Source: Adiantum capillus-veneris (Eukaryota; Streptophyta; Polypodiopsida; Polypodiales; Pteridaceae). From it: a DNA stretch of 64,000 nucleotides. Under the pieces are notes generated by a model. That model did no database searches. It was not told the origin of the DNA and saw only the letters and a program-made list of their open reading frames with translations. The DNA is taken from NCBI GenBank assembly GCA_014529385.2, contig CM043963.1, positions 108,318,412 to 108,382,411 of the forward strand. The letters are read 5' to 3'. Made by a program: the position numbers and the translations under genes. Positions 37,600 to 51,100 of the stretch are shown piece after piece (position 1 is the stretch's first letter; each line of letters starts with the position of its first letter).

Positions 37600-40500
37600 A
37601 AGACATGGCTAGAACGGTCAAGTCGTAGATCTACGAGATATCAACCTAATTATTTCCACCTACCTTTAAGACATGGCTAGAATGGCCAAGTGGTGGATCT
37701 AGGAGATACCAACAATTGGATACACACTTCAAGCCTTCATTCTAATGACCAAGTGGTGGATCTTTGATGTATCTAATTCCTAAATTTTAGTCTAAATAGG
37801 CAAGTGGTTAATGTAGGATCTACTCATCCCACTAACATTGTGTAAATTTACAAGTGTTATTATGGCCAAGTGTTGAATCCACCTAATTGTCCAAGTGTGT
37901 GGATCTAGCAGACACCAACAATTGGATCCACATTTCAAGTGTGTGGATCTAGCAGACACCAACAATTAGATCCACATTTCAAGCCTTTGTTATAATGGCC
38001 AAGTGGTGGATCTTTGATGCACCTACTTTCCAATTCTTAGTTTAAATGGCCAAGTGGTGGATCTAGAATCTACTCATCCCGCAAACATTGTGTAAAATTA
38101 CAAGTGTTATGATGGCCAAGTGTTGAATGCACCTAACTTTAAGACATGGTTAGAATGGCCAAGTGGTGGATCTAGGAGACACCAACAATTGTATCTACAA
38201 TTCAAGCCTTTGTTATAATGGCCAAGTAGTGCATCTTTGATGCACCTACTTACCAATTCTTACTCTAAATGGAAAAGTGGTGCATCTAGGATCTACTCAT
38301 TCCACAAATGCTGTGTAAAATTACAAGTGTTATAATGGTCAAGTTTTGAATCCACTTAATTGGACAAGTGCTAGATCTATGAGACACCAACAATTGGATC
38401 CACATTTCAAGCGTTTGTTATAATGGCCAAGTGGTGGATCTTTGTTGCACCTACTTCCCAATTCTTAGTTTAAATGGCCAAGTGGTGGATCTAGAATCTA
38501 CTCATCCCACAAAAATTGTGTAAAATTACAAGTGTTATGATGGCCAAGTGTTGAATGCACCTACCTTTAAAACATGGCTAGAATGGCCAAGTGGTGGATC
38601 TAGGAGATACCAAAAATTGGATGTACACTTCAATCCTTTGTTCTAATGGCCAAGTGGTGGATCTTTTATGTATCTAATTCCCAAATTTTAGTCTAAGTGG
38701 CCAAGTGGTGGATCTAGGGTCTACTCATCCCAGAGACATTGTGTAAAATTACCAGTGTTATGATGGACAAGTGTTGAATGCACCTAAATATAGGCCATGG
38801 TTAGCATGGCCAAGTGGTGGATCTAGGTGACACCAACAATTGTATCTACAATTCCAACCTTTGTTATAATGGCCAAGTGGAAGATCTTTGATGCCCCTAC
38901 TTACCAATTCCTACTTTAAATGGACAAGTGGTGGATCTAAGATCTACTCATCCCACAAACATTGTGTAAAATTACAAGTGTTATGATGGCCAAATCTTGA
39001 ATCCACCTAACTTTAAGACATGGTTAGAATGGCCCAAGCGGTAGATCTAGGAGACACCAACAATTGGATCCACATTTCAAGCTTTTGTTATAATGGCCAA
39101 GTGGTGGATCTAGAATCTACTCATCCCACAAACATTTTGTAAAACCACAAGTGTTATGATGGCCAAGTGTTGAATGCGCCTACCTTTAAGACATGGTTAG
39201 AGTGGCCAAGTGGTGGATCTAGGAGACACCAACAATTGGATTCACATTTCAAAACTTTGTTATAACAATGCACCTAACTTTAGGACATGGTTAGAATGAC
39301 CAAGTGGTGGATCTAGGTGACACCAACAATTGTATCGACAATTCAAGACTTTGTTATAATGGCCAAGTGGTGGATCTTTGATGCACATACTTACCAATGC
39401 TTACTCTAAATGGACAAGTGGTGGATATAGGATCTACTCATCCCACAAACGCTGTGTAAAATTACAAGTGTTATAATGGTCAAGTTTTGAATCCACCTAA
39501 TTGGACAAGTGCTAGATCTATGAGACACCAACAATTGAATCCACATTTCAAGCGTTTGTTATAATGGCCAAGTGGTGGATCTTTGTTGCACCTACTTCCC
39601 AATTCTTAGTTTAAATGGCCAAGTGGTGGATCTAGAATCTACTCATCCCACAAAAATTGTGTAAAATTACAAGTGTTATGATGGCCAAGTGTTGAATGCA
39701 CCTACCTTTAAGACATGGCTAGAATGGCCAAGTGGTGGATCTAGGAGATACCAACAATTGGATGCACACTTCATTCCTTCGTTCTAATGGCCAAGTGGTG
39801 GATCTTTTATGTATCTAATTCCCAAATTTTAGTCTAAATGTCCAAATGGTGGATCTAGGGTCTACTCATCCCATAGACATTGTGTAAAATTACCAATGTT
39901 ATGATGGCCAAGTGTTGAATGCACCTGACTTTAGGACATGGTGAGAATGGCCAAGTGGTGGATCTAGGTGACACCAATAATTGTATCTACAATTCAAGCC
40001 TTTGTTATAATGGCCAAGTGGTGGATCTTTGATGCCCCTACTTACAAATTCTTACTCTAAATGGACAAGTGGTGGATCTAGAATCTACTCATCCCACTAA
40101 CATTGTGTAAAATTACAATTGCTATCATGGCTAAATGTTGAATCCACCTAACTTTAAGACATGGTTAGAATGGCCAAGCGATGGATCTAGAAGACATGAA
40201 CAATTGGATCCACATTTCAAACCTTTGTTTTAATGGCTAAGTGGTGGATCTTTGATGCACCTACTTCCCAATTCGTAGTCTAAATGGCCAAGTGGTGGAT
40301 CTAGGATCTAGTCATCCCACAAACATTGTGTAAAATTACAAGTGTTATAATGGCCAAGTGTTGAATGCACCTAACTTTAAGACATGGTTAGAATGGCCAA
40401 GTGGTGGATCTAGGAGACATCAAAAATTGGATCCACATTTCAATCCTTTGTTATAATGGCCAAGTGGTGGATCTTTGATGCACTTACTTCCCACTTCTTT

Positions 40501-42242
40501 GTCTAAATGGCCAAGTGATGGATCTAGGATCTACTCATCCCACCAACATTGTGTCAAATTACAAGTGTTATGATGGCCAAGTTTTGAATGCACCTAACTT
40601 TAAGACATGGTTAGAATGGCCATGTGCTGGATCTAGGAGACACCAACAACTGGATCCACATTTCAATCCTTTGTTATAATGGCCAAGTGCTGGATCTTTG
40701 ATGCACCTACTTCCCAATTCTTAGTCTAAATGGCCAAGTGGTGGATCTAGGATCTACTCATGCCACAAAAATTGTGTAAAATTACAAGTGTTATGATGGC
40801 CAAGTGTTGAATGCGCCTACCTTTAAGACATGGCTAGAATGGCCAAGTGGTGGATCTAAGAGATACCAACAATTGGATCCACACTTCAAGCCTTTATTCT
40901 AATGGCCAAGTGGTGGATCTTTTATGTATCTAATTCCCAAGTTTTAGGCTAAATGGCCAAGTGGTGGATCTAGGATCTACTCGTCCCACAGACATTGTGT
41001 AAAATTACCAGTATTATGATGGCCAAGTGTTGAATGCACCTAACTTCAGAACATGGTTAGAATGGCCAAGTGGTGGATCTAGGTGACACCAACAATTGCA
41101 TCTACAATTCAAGACTTCGTTATAATGGCCAAGTGGTGGATCTTTGATGCCCCTACTTACCAATTCTTACTCTAAATGGATAAGTGGTGGTTCTAGGATC
41201 TACTCATCCCACTAACTTTGTATAAAATTACAAGTGTTATCATGGCTACGTGTTGAATCCACCTAACTTTAATACATGGTTAGAATGGCCAAGTGGTGGA
41301 TCTAGGAGACACCAATAATTGGATCCACATTTCAAGCCTTTGTTATAATGGCCAAGTGGTGGATCTTTGATACACGTACTTTCCAATTTGTAGTGTAAAT
41401 GGCCAAGTGGTGGATCTAGAATCTACTCATCCCACATACATTGAGTAAAATTACAAGTGTTATGATGGCCAAGTGTTGAATGCACCTAACTTTAAGACAT
41501 GGTTATAATGGCCAAGTGGTGGATCTAGGAGACACCAAGAATTGGATCCACATTTCAATCCTTTGTTATAATGGCCAAGTGCTGGATCTTTGATGCACCT
41601 ACTTCCCAATTCTTTGTCTAAATGGCCAAGTGGTGGATCTAGGATCTACTCATCCCACAAACATTGTGTAAAATTACAAGTGTTATGATGGCCAAGTGTT
41701 GAATGCACCTACCTTTAAGACATGGCTAGAATGGCCAAGTGGTGGATCTAAGAGATACCAACAATTGGATCCACACTTCAATCCTTCATTCTAATGGCCA
41801 AGTGGTGGATCTAGGATCTACTCATCCCACAGAATGGTATGATGGCCAAGTGCTGAATGCACCGAACTTTAGGACATGGTTAGAATGGCCAAGTGGTGGA
41901 TCTAGGTGACACCAATAATTGTATCTACAATTCAAGCCTTTATTATAATGGTCAAGTTGTGGATCTTTGATGCTCCTACTTACCAATTCTTACTCTAAAT
42001 GGACAAGTGGTGGATCTAGGATCTACTCATCCCACTAACATTGTGTAAATCTACAAGTGTTATCATGGCTACGTCTTGAATCTACCTAACTTTAAGACAT
42101 GGTTAGAATGGCCAAGTGATAGATCTAGGAGACACCAACATTTGGATCCACATTTCAAGCCTTTGTTATAATGGCCAAGTGGTGGATCTTGAATGCACCC
42201 ACCCTTCAAGGCTTGGTTAGAATGGACAAGTGGTGGAATTAA
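37600..42242 (+). repeat. Satellite array 1: 223-bp unit of four sub-units (~20 copies)
   Basis: The unit is four sub-repeats, each starting with the core GGCCAAGTGGTGGATCT or a close variant. They are A (63 bp, AGGAGACACC), B (51 bp, TTGATGCACC), C (66 bp, AGGATCTACTCATCCC) and D (43 bp, core changed to GGCCAAGTGTTGAATGC). The sum is 223 bp. Measured spacing of GACATGG in sub-unit D is 40381, 40604, 40827, exactly 223 each. Sub-unit A occurs in variants. The AGAGATACC form recurs at 37701, 38602, 39743, 40858, 41750 (4-5 units apart), which shows a second level of order of about 0.9-1.1 kb. Identity between units is about 85-95 percent by eye. Short frames inside are not genes. Confidence 0.95.
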
Positions 42243-42288
42243 GTCATTATAGATTATAACTAGTTATTTGTGTTTTCTTTGATTTCAG

Positions 42289-44926
42289 AGAAAAAATGGC
42301 TCAAAAACACAAATCTGTGACGGTTCCTGTTAATATTGACTTTGCAAGTGATGATAAGAGAAAATGGTACTTAGACATGAAAGGAGTGCAAGGTACACAA
42401 TTTCATAAAGTGCATGTCTTTCTGGCTAGTGACGAAGATGAGAATAGATTTGATGATCTAGGTCAGGTAGTCTCTGCAAGTGTTTCAGCAGTTGAAGGAC
42501 ATCCTGACATTGAGTGCATTAACATTAGGATACCTGGAAATACTGAGTACGAACTATTGGCAAATTCCTATGTCGTTGAAAAAATGGTCAAAGACAAGGA
42601 AGAGACAATGTTTTTACGAGGTTGGGATGTTAATGAAGATCCATTTGATATCATTGCAGATAGGCTACAAGATGCAATTATTATTGCTTTGAAAGGCAAG
42701 CAAGTGAAGAATAAGAAATCAATTAAGAAAACCACAACCAAAAAGGCAATGGGTGTTACAATAGCTAGTGTTTTAGATGTAGATAAGGCCATTTTGAGAT
42801 CAAAGGACACAAGCAATGAACCCTTATTAAGGTTTGTGGAGCCTGATCGCTTAGAGAACAAGGTCCAAAAATCAAAGAAGAGTTCTACAGGAGGCATGGA
42901 AAAGTATTCGGCATACTTCCCTTTCAAGTATTAGGAATACGAGATTCTCGTCACTAATTGTTTTCTTGCTCTTGATCATTATAATTGTCGTTAGCTAAAT
43001 CCTGATCAAGTACAAAATTGTATGCTCTTCTTTGGAGCAAGTGCAAATTGGCCTTCATCATGTGCTTATCTAGTTCCTGTAAAGAATTGTGGCCAAAAGT
43101 TTGGAGTTCCAATGACACGTACTGAGGTAGAAGAAGAAGACTTGTTGACTACAAGTTTTGGATCATTGATGGACAACACTCAATTTATGCAGCCAAAATG
43201 TTAAGATTTCAAGAAATGAAAAAGGATGGTGGCTCCCAGGATCTAATACAAGTTTATGAGAAAAGAAAGGCCCGGATTGTTGTAGATCCATCCCCATAAG
43301 TTGCAACAGCCATATCAACCATAGCAAATGAGGAGGCCAAGGTGCTATATGTTAAGAAACCTTACAGTGACATTCTCAAGCATCTTCGCAGTCAGTGGAT
43401 ATTTCAAAAACGCCCATCATGTCCAAACATTGGTGAAAAGGAAGGTGTAGAATCTCGCACACCTTGGGATGTAAGTTTTCTTTTTCTTTCTCCCTCGTGG
43501 TTATATAATGATAAAATAACTAAATTTCTTATATTTAATTTGTTTTGGTTTTGCAAGCAATTCTTAAAATGGCAAGGATTTCTGATGGTGCATCATTCAT
43601 CACCAAACAAGCTCATATGGTCACTTACTGTGATTCTATTTATGATTGATGGTTGAAGATCATAGAGCAATTAGAGAGAGAGAATAAGAAGCCAGTGGCC
43701 ACAGTTATTAGATATTTGTGTGGTCTAAACGAAGATGAAGTAGAAAATATTCAAACAAAAATAGAGAGTGGAATGATTGTTTTGTCTAAGGGTGCAAAGG
43801 ACACACCAAGTGTAATGGACATGACTGATCGTATCAAGCAACTGAAACAAGATCGAATTATTCAAGATGAGCTGCTTGAGCAATTCAATTTGCTCAATGA
43901 GGAGAATCCATGTGAAAATTGGGAGAAGCTTCTACCACATACAACATTAATGATGTTGTTTACTCCCATTTCTTGACACTCTGGGCTGACATCACAACTA
44001 CAACGTGGTACAAAGAAGATTGATTTTCCTGAAGAGACAAGAAAATATATCCAATGGAAAATCAACATTGTGAAAGACAAATCAGATTCAACTATAGATC
44101 TTCCGTGGTCTATATATGTTGTTAGTCTTCAAATGGAGGGAAGATCTTACTAAAAGCGCCATCTAAACAACCCTATCCCTATAGGATTGTGTATCTTGGA
44201 CAACACACGTGATTTGGAGAGCAATCTACAATGGTTAGCTAATATATTCAAAGATCTCATACATGGAATTATGGATATTGCAGGTGGGTCAACAGAACCA
44301 CAATGTGCGATCCTTTCTTTTTTGAATAATAAAGACTATGTGCAATTACAGTCTAATTTGCAAAGTATGACAAACATGGTCAAAATACAATTTGTTGGGG
44401 CATTGCACAATGTAAAGCATTTGGAATTTATTGGTGCTATAGAATTCTTCACCACATTTGTGTTCTTGAGCAAGGGAGATACCTTTGAGGGACTTATTAG
44501 TTCTTCAAATCCAGGGACAAAATCCATAATACTAGATGCAGGACACCTTGATCTAGATTATGGAAGTGTGAGTCAATTGTCAGATGTCGAGTTTCTACAA
44601 CTCAAGAAGGAGCTGACAATCAAGCAATGCATTCAAAAGTATTGCAAAGAAGGTGTAGTGATGGCTACATAACAGAGTTGGGACTCAAGCAGAAAACAGA
44701 AGTGTTATGCCTTGTGGACAATATTGATGACCAAAGAAAGCTTAAAACAAGACTTTTGAGCTTCGCAAATCAACATGATGATGACAAAAAATGGGCAAAA
44801 CTTCAAAGTGATCAATTAGATCAGCCCATTGATGACCAAGGAGTATCGAATACGGTAGGAGCATCAACAAGTGAGACACCCATATCAGTTAAAGACTTTT
44901 TGAACCTTGAAGCAAGTATGAGCTAA
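42289..44926 (+). pseudogene. DGQH-motif protein, ParB/DGQHR-like (decayed or recoded)
   Basis: A likely splice acceptor (TTTCTTTGATTTCAG, ending 42288) comes just before ATG 42296. The frame runs 212 codons to TAG 42932 (Lys-rich tail, KKSIKKTTTKKA near residue 140). The same frame then continues with protein-like sequence across that TAG and another at 42992. After a one-base shift near 43147 comes FWIIDGQHSIYAAK, which resembles the DGQHR core of ParB/DndB-like proteins. A TAA lies at 43297. A good donor (GTAAGT, 43471) and an acceptor ending 43557 define an intron. The second exon (43653-43976, 44187-44672, 44627-44926) is helical, with stops at 43647 and 44151 and shifts near 43937, 44020 and 44640. 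It has no family I can name with confidence. Function unknown; the DGQH resemblance is by motif only. Confidence 0.6.
43471..43557 (+). other. Probable intron in the DGQH gene
   Basis: 87 bp, AT-rich, bounded by a consensus GTAAGT and a pyrimidine-rich TTTTGGTTTTGCAAG. Both flanks are protein-like. The downstream frame fits only if one base is gained or lost, so the acceptor choice is provisional. Confidence 0.6.
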
Positions 44927-45312
44927 GCTTCTATACCCACTTGTCATGTAATTAAGCTTTTTATTTTGAAATAAGTTTGATATTGTTTTTTAAACATGTA
45001 ATGATAGTTTCATCATGTATATTGTCAAGTATATTGATCATTGATTTAAGATCTTTGACTTTAATTTTGCTCAAAAGTATCATGCAGTTAACCTTTTCTT
45101 AATAGTTTAAAATTGTAGGAAAGATAAATCATTACTTATTACATCAATAATTTGAAGTAACATATCTACTAAAAAATATTTTAATGTAAATTGGCATACA
45201 AAAAATTGATTCTTTACTACATTGAATTGATACTTTGTGACATTAAAAACTAAACTAAAACAACGTTTGATATTTTTTAACCAAAATATGTTAAACATTT
45301 TTTTTATTGCAG
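44927..45312 (+). other. AT-rich spacer or intron
   Basis: About 75-80 percent A+T with no frame. It ends in a strong splice acceptor (a T run, then ATTGCAG, ending 45312), so at least its end is probably intronic. Confidence 0.55.
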
Positions 45313-45868
45313 ACTCAAAAATGATAAGAGATATTAAAAGACAATGTCTTTCACATTATGTGTGCATGATGATCCTCTTGGTATAAAAACTTTTCCCATT
45401 CCAAAGGATAAACTCTTTGAGATAAGTGGTAATATCTTTGAAGTACGAGCTTCCAATACACAAGGAGCTGGTTATGGGCTTTTTGTGCATACACATTTTC
45501 AAAAGGATATGACTATTCTCCATTATGGTGGTGATAAGTATTTCCATGATACTTGGAAGAAGTTGTGCAAGATATCTCCAAGGGAATCTAGGTACTCACT
45601 TCTGGAGGATCCAAATGTCAATTGTGTGGGCGATGAGATATATATTGTTGGTGATGTAGAAGATGGAAATTTGGTAGGATATATAAATAGTACTCATGGT
45701 CTAAGTATGAGCCCAAATGTATGTTATACTTTTGATCCCAATTTTTCACCATGGCATAAAGCCATTACAACACAAATTAGCTTGGATAAATGTGGCTATG
45801 TTTGTGTTGAAACCCTATGCCACATAGAAAGTGGTGAAGAGCTTCTTACAGAATATGAATTTACCTAA
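45313..45868 (+). CDS. Stand-alone SET-domain protein, 174 aa
   Basis: Open frame from ATG 45344 to TAA 45866-45868. An in-frame TAA six bases before the ATG fixes this ATG as the first, and the exon begins at the acceptor ending 45312. SET-type landmarks are in order: GAGYGLF (residues 41-47, the S-adenosylmethionine loop), GYINSTHGLSMSPNVCY (112-128, in the place of the NHxCxPN motif, with the His-x-Cys not kept as such), and IESGEELLTEYEF (161-173, the GEEL-x2-Y catalytic strand). There is no Cys-rich pre-SET or post-SET. The family methylates lysines of histones or other proteins. The altered NHxC motif makes activity uncertain. The frame has no breaks, unlike every neighbour. Confidence 0.72.
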
Positions 45869-45909
45869 CATCACTCAAATCATAATCTATTTGAAACCGA
45901 TTCATTACT

Positions 45910-45997
45910 GAGTATGTATCATGATAAACATCATGGGTTGTGATGGCATTAATGAGTATGTATCATGATAAACATCATGGGTTGTGATGGCATTGCC
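45910..45997 (+). repeat. 44-bp tandem duplication after the SET frame
   Basis: Two perfect or near-perfect 44-bp units starting GAGTATGTATCATGATAAAC at 45910 and 45954. Confidence 0.92.
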
Positions 45998-46571
45998 ATG
46001 TTATGCAATGAATGCTTGATTTCGTACAAAAATATGTTCCTAAAGTGATATCCATAGAATTTCACAAGATTTTTGGAGCTTGCATAATAATGCTCTATTT
46101 CAAAGTTCATGTATCATGTTAAACATAATCCATACAAGAATTTGTATCTCATTGTACATATTTTATCAAAGCATAAACTTATGCCCAATAGTGTATTTTG
46201 GACATACCAAACCCATGTAAAACTTGTTTAGAATAGCTAAACATTAAGTAAAGGATGCACTTTTCCATCCATACCTTGCTTAAAGTGTCTTGATGGTGGA
46301 TTGAAAATTTCCTTGCTCCTCTCAAGAACTATTTTAGATTGGACAACTGGCGGATCTAGGATGCACCCATATTTACACAATGTTCTTTGAATGAAAAAGT
46401 ACTAGTTTATTGAGTGCACCAAGCACCCTTCCACAACTTGTTTGGAATGTTTGGTTAAGATGCTATCACCTTCTAAGACTTGTTTAGAATGGCCAAATGG
46501 TGATTCTAAGTTTCACTCATTTGTCTTTTGGTTACTTAGAAGCGCCAAGTTATGGGTGTACATTTCACCTC
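45998..46571. other. No gene recognised; isolated core-repeat words
   Basis: AT-rich. Single degenerate copies of the satellite words (for example GACAACTGGCGGATCTAGGATG near 46340 and GGCCAAATGGTGATTCTAAG near 46491) are present, but no periodic array. Confidence 0.5.
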
Positions 46572-46691
46572 CCATTTTTAGGATGGACTTTGAATCTTCA
46601 TTGGTTCTACACACACAACCAACACAAACAATTTCATTGTCAAGTACCATGTGCACAATTTTTCCAGATTCAAAGTCCATCCTAAAAATGG
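46572..46691. repeat. Perfect 25-bp inverted repeat, 70-bp spacer
   Basis: 46572-46596 and 46667-46691 are exact reverse complements (arm starts CCATTTTTAGGATGGACTTT). RNA from either strand would form a long stem. It could be a small hairpin element or an inverted duplication; nothing shows that it is transcribed. Confidence 0.92.
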
Positions 46692-46732
46692 AAAAAGTGG
46701 TAGACCTTATTCTTGAATGATCCTTTATGATC

Positions 46733-47450
46733 GAATGGAGCATAGCTTGGACAAGTGGTAGAAAATATGGTTCTCTATGCTTCAATAAGCTTAGATTTAG
46801 TGATGGAACTTGTGACTATCTATGCTAGAATGAAACTTTACTTGGACACGTGGTGGACCTTGTGGCTACCTATTGTGGAATGGAGCATAGCTTGAAAAAG
46901 TGTTGGATTTAATGGATTTCTATGCTTCAATAGAGCATAAATTGGACAAGTGGTGGACCTTATGGTCATGTATTCTTTAATGGACTATAGCTTAGACAAG
47001 TGGTGGACCTTATGGATCTCTGTCTTTCAATAGAGCAGAGATTGGACACGTGGTGAATTTTGTATCTTTCTATGATTGAATGGGTTAGTTCCTTGAACAA
47101 GTGGTGGATCTTATGGCTCTATACCCTTCAATAAAGCATAGACTAGACAAGTGATGGACCTTGTGTTTTTCTATGCTTGAATCGATCTTAGCTTGGACAA
47201 GTGGTGGGTCTTGTGGCTCTCTATGCTTGAATGGAGCATAGATTGAACAAGTGGTGGACCTCATGGATCTCTATGCTTGAATAGAGTATAGAATGGCACC
47301 TTATGGTCTCTATGCTTGAATGAAACATAGCTTGGACAAGTGGTGAACCTTATGGCTCTCTATGTTTCAATAGGGCATATATTATACAAGTGGTGGATCT
47401 TATGTTCCTCTATAACTCAATAGATCTTGGCTTGGACAAGTGGAATGGAA
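46733..47450 (+). repeat. 50-bp minisatellite, ~13 units
   Basis: Units of about 50 bp with consensus beginning AGCTTGGACAAGTGGTGGAC, then CTTATGGCTCTCTATGCTTG, then AATAGAGCAT, repeated with 70-90 percent identity. The core GGACAAGTGGTGGA is the same as in the 223-bp satellite (GGCCAAGTGGTGGA), but the rest is different. Confidence 0.88.
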
Positions 47451-47639
47451 AGGTAATGAATCTAGGATGCATTTTTTCTCTTACACCACCATGTTTAGAA
47501 TGGTTTTGTGATAGATTTTGGATGCACCAAACCTTCCTTAATTTGTTTCAAAAGGTCAAGTACTAAATACAAGATGCAGGTTTCCTTCTCACATCTTGCT
47601 CAAAGTGGCTTGGTGGAGGATTAAGATTTCCCTTACTCT

Positions 47640-48095
47640 TCAACAAGAACTTGAACATAAAATCTCCAAGTGATGCATCTAAAAAACAATATGTGTTCTA
47701 TAACTTTTTAGAATGGACAAGTGGTAGATCTAAAATGGAACAAAGCTTCCATAAGTTGTTAAAAATAGTCACTTATTGTGGATCAAGGATGTGATAAGTG
47801 GTGAAAAATATTTGTGGTGGATTTAAAATACACTCACTCTGACAGAAGCCATTAAGGTTTGCCAAGAAATGCACCTTGGATGGATGGACAGTTCAACAAC
47901 TATGATTGAATCTTTGATTGAGCTAGTATCTGCTCTTCCATGATTTCTAGATTGGTTAAATAGGGAGATCTAAGATGAGTACTAGTCTTCCACAACATTT
48001 TTTGATTCAATATACATGATGCACACCAACATTGGAAACTTCATTAGAACGACTTTGATTTTATTTAGGATGCATCCTTCATTGCACAAACTATA
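47640..48095 (+). repeat. Left copy of the ~430-bp direct repeat bracketing satellite array 2
   Basis: Aligns with 55110-55530 along its length. Shared blocks include AAACAATATGTGTT, GTGGATCAAGGATGTGATAA, GGATGGATGGACAGTTCAAC and ATTGAGCTAGTATCT. Identity is about 88-92 percent by eye. The two copies lie immediately outside the two ends of array 2. 47451-47640 is unassigned. Confidence 0.88.
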
Positions 48096-48132
48096 TATAA
48101 TGATAAGATAGAGGATTTAGGATCTAGGATCT

Positions 48133-51100
48133 GAATGGCCAAGTGGTGGATCTAGGATCTACTCATCCCCACAAACGTTGTGTACAATTACAAGTGTTAT
48201 GATGGTCAAGTTTTGAATGCACCTAACTTTAAGACACGGTTAAAATGGCCAAGTGGTGGATCTAGGAGACACCAACAATTGGATCCACAATTCAAGCCTT
48301 CCTTATAATGGCCAAGTGGTAGATCTTTGATGTATCTAATTCCCAATTCTTAGTCTAAATGGCCAAGTGGTGGATCTAGGATCTACTCATCCCACAAACA
48401 TTTTGTAAAATTACAAGTGTTATGATGGCCAATTGTTGTTTGCACCTAACTTTAAGACATGGTTAGAATGGCCAAGTGGTGAATCTTTGATGCACCTACT
48501 TTCCACTTCTTAGTCTAAATGGTTAAGTGGTGGATCTAGGATCTACTCATCCCACAAACATTGTGTAAAATCACAAGTGTTATGATGGACAAGTGTTGAA
48601 TGCAACTAACTTTAAGACATGGTTAGAATGGCCAAGTGATGAATCTAGGAGACATCGACGATTGGATCCACAATTCAAGCCTTTGATATAATCTTTAAGT
48701 GGTGGATCCTTGATGCACCTACTTCCCAATTTGTAGTCTAAATAGCCAAGTGGTGGATTTAAGATCTACTCATCCCACAAACATTGTATAAAAGTACAAA
48801 GTGTTATGATGGCCAAGTGTTGAATGCACCTAACTTTAAGACATGGTTAGAATGGCCAAGTGGTGGATCTAGGAGACACCAACAATTGGATTCACATTTC
48901 AAGCCTTCGTTATAATGGCCAAGTGGTTGATCGTTGATGCATCTAATTCCCAATTCTAAGTCTAAATGGACAAGTGGTGGATCTAGCATCTACTTATCCC
49001 ACAAACATTGTGTAAAATTATAAGTGTTGTGATGGCCAAGTACTGAATGCACATAATTTTAAGACATGGCTAGAATGGCCGAGTGGTGGATCTACGACAC
49101 ACCAACAATTGGATCCACAATTCAAGCCTTCGTTATAATGGCCAAGGTGGTGGATCTTTGATTTATCTAATTGTCAATTCTTAGTCCAAATGACCAAGTG
49201 GTGGATCTAGGATCTACTCATCCCATAAACATTGTGTAAAATACAAGTGTTATGATGGCCAAGTGCTAAATGCACCTAACTTTAAGACATGGATAGAATG
49301 GCCAAGTGGTGGATCTAGGAGACACCAACAATTGGATCCACAATTCAAGCATTCCTTATAATGGCCACGTGGTTGATCCTTGATGCATCTAATTCCCAAT
49401 TCTTAGTCTAAATAGCCAAGTGGTGGATCTAGCATCTACTCATCCCACAAACATTGTGTAAAATTACAAGTGTTATGATGGCCAAGTGTTGATTGCACCT
49501 AAATTTAAGACATGGTTAGAATGGCCAAGTGGTGGATCTAGGAGACACCAACAATTAGATCCACAATTCAAGCCTTTGACATAATGGCCAAGTGATGGAT
49601 CTTTGATGCACCTACTTCCCAATTCTTAGTTTAAATGGCCAAGTGGTGGATCTAGAATCTACTTATTACTCAAACATTGTGTAAAATCACAAGTGTTATG
49701 ATGGCCAAGTGTTGAATGCACCTAACTTTAAGACATGGTTAGAATGGCCAAGTGGTGGATCTAGGAGACATCAAAAATTGGATCCACAATTCAAGCCTTT
49801 GATATAATGGCCAAGTGTGGATCTTTGATGCACCTACTTCCCAATTCTTAGTCTAAATGGCCAAGTTGTGGATCTAGGATCTACTCATCCCACAAACATT
49901 GTGTAAAATTACAAGTGTTGTGATGCTCAAGTGTTGAATGCACCTAACTTTAAGACATGGTTAGAATGGCCAACTGGTGGATCTAGGAGACACCAACAAT
50001 TGGATTCACATTTCAAGCCTTCGTTATAATGGCCAAGTGGTTGATCGTTGATGCATCTAATTCCCAATTCTAAGTCTAAATGGACAAGTGGTGGATCTAG
50101 CATCTACTTATCCCACGAACATTGTGTAAAATTATAAGTGTTGTGATGGCCAAGTGCTGAATGCACATAATTCTAAGACATGGCTAGAATGGCCGAGTGG
50201 TGGATCTACGACACACCAACAATTGGATCCACAATTCTTAGCCTTCGTTATCTAATGGCCAAGTGTGGATCTTTGATGCACCTACTTCCCAATTCTTAGT
50301 CTAAATGGCCAAGTTGTGGATCTAGGATCTACTCATCCCACAAACATTGTGTAAAATTACAAGTGTTGTGATGCTCAAGTGCTGAATGCACCTAACTTCA
50401 AGACATGGCTAGAATGGTCAAGTGGTGGATCTAGGAGACACCACCAATTAGATCCACAATTCAAGCCTTCGTTATAATGGCCAAGTAGTGGATCGTTGAT
50501 GCATCTAATTCCCAATTCTTAGTCTAAATGACCAAGTGGTGGATTTATAATCTACTCATCGCATAAACATTGTGTAAAATTACAAGTGTTACGATGGCAA
50601 GTGCTAAATGCACCTAGCTTTAAGAAATGGCTAGAATGGCCAAGTGGTGGATCTAGGAGTCACCAACAATTGGATCCACAATTCAAGCCTTCATTATAAT
50701 GGCCATGTGGTTGATCCTTGTTGCATCTAATTCCCAATTCTTAGTCTAAACAGCCCAGTGGTGGATCTAGCATCTACTCATCCCAGAAATATTGTCTAAA
50801 ATTACAAGTGTTATGATGGCCAAGTTTTGATTGCACCTAACTTTAAGACATGGTTAGAATGGCCAAGTGGTGGATCTTTGATGTAACTACTTCTAAATTC
50901 TTAGTCTAAATGGCCAAGTTGTGGATCTAGGATCTACTCATCTTAAAAACATTGTGTAAAATTACAAGTGTTATGATGGCCAAGTGTTGAATACACCTAG
51001 CGTTAAGACATGGTTAGAATGGCCAAGTGGTGGATCTAGGAGACACCAACAATTAGATCCACATTTCAAGACTTCGTATAATGGCCAAGTGGTGGATCGT

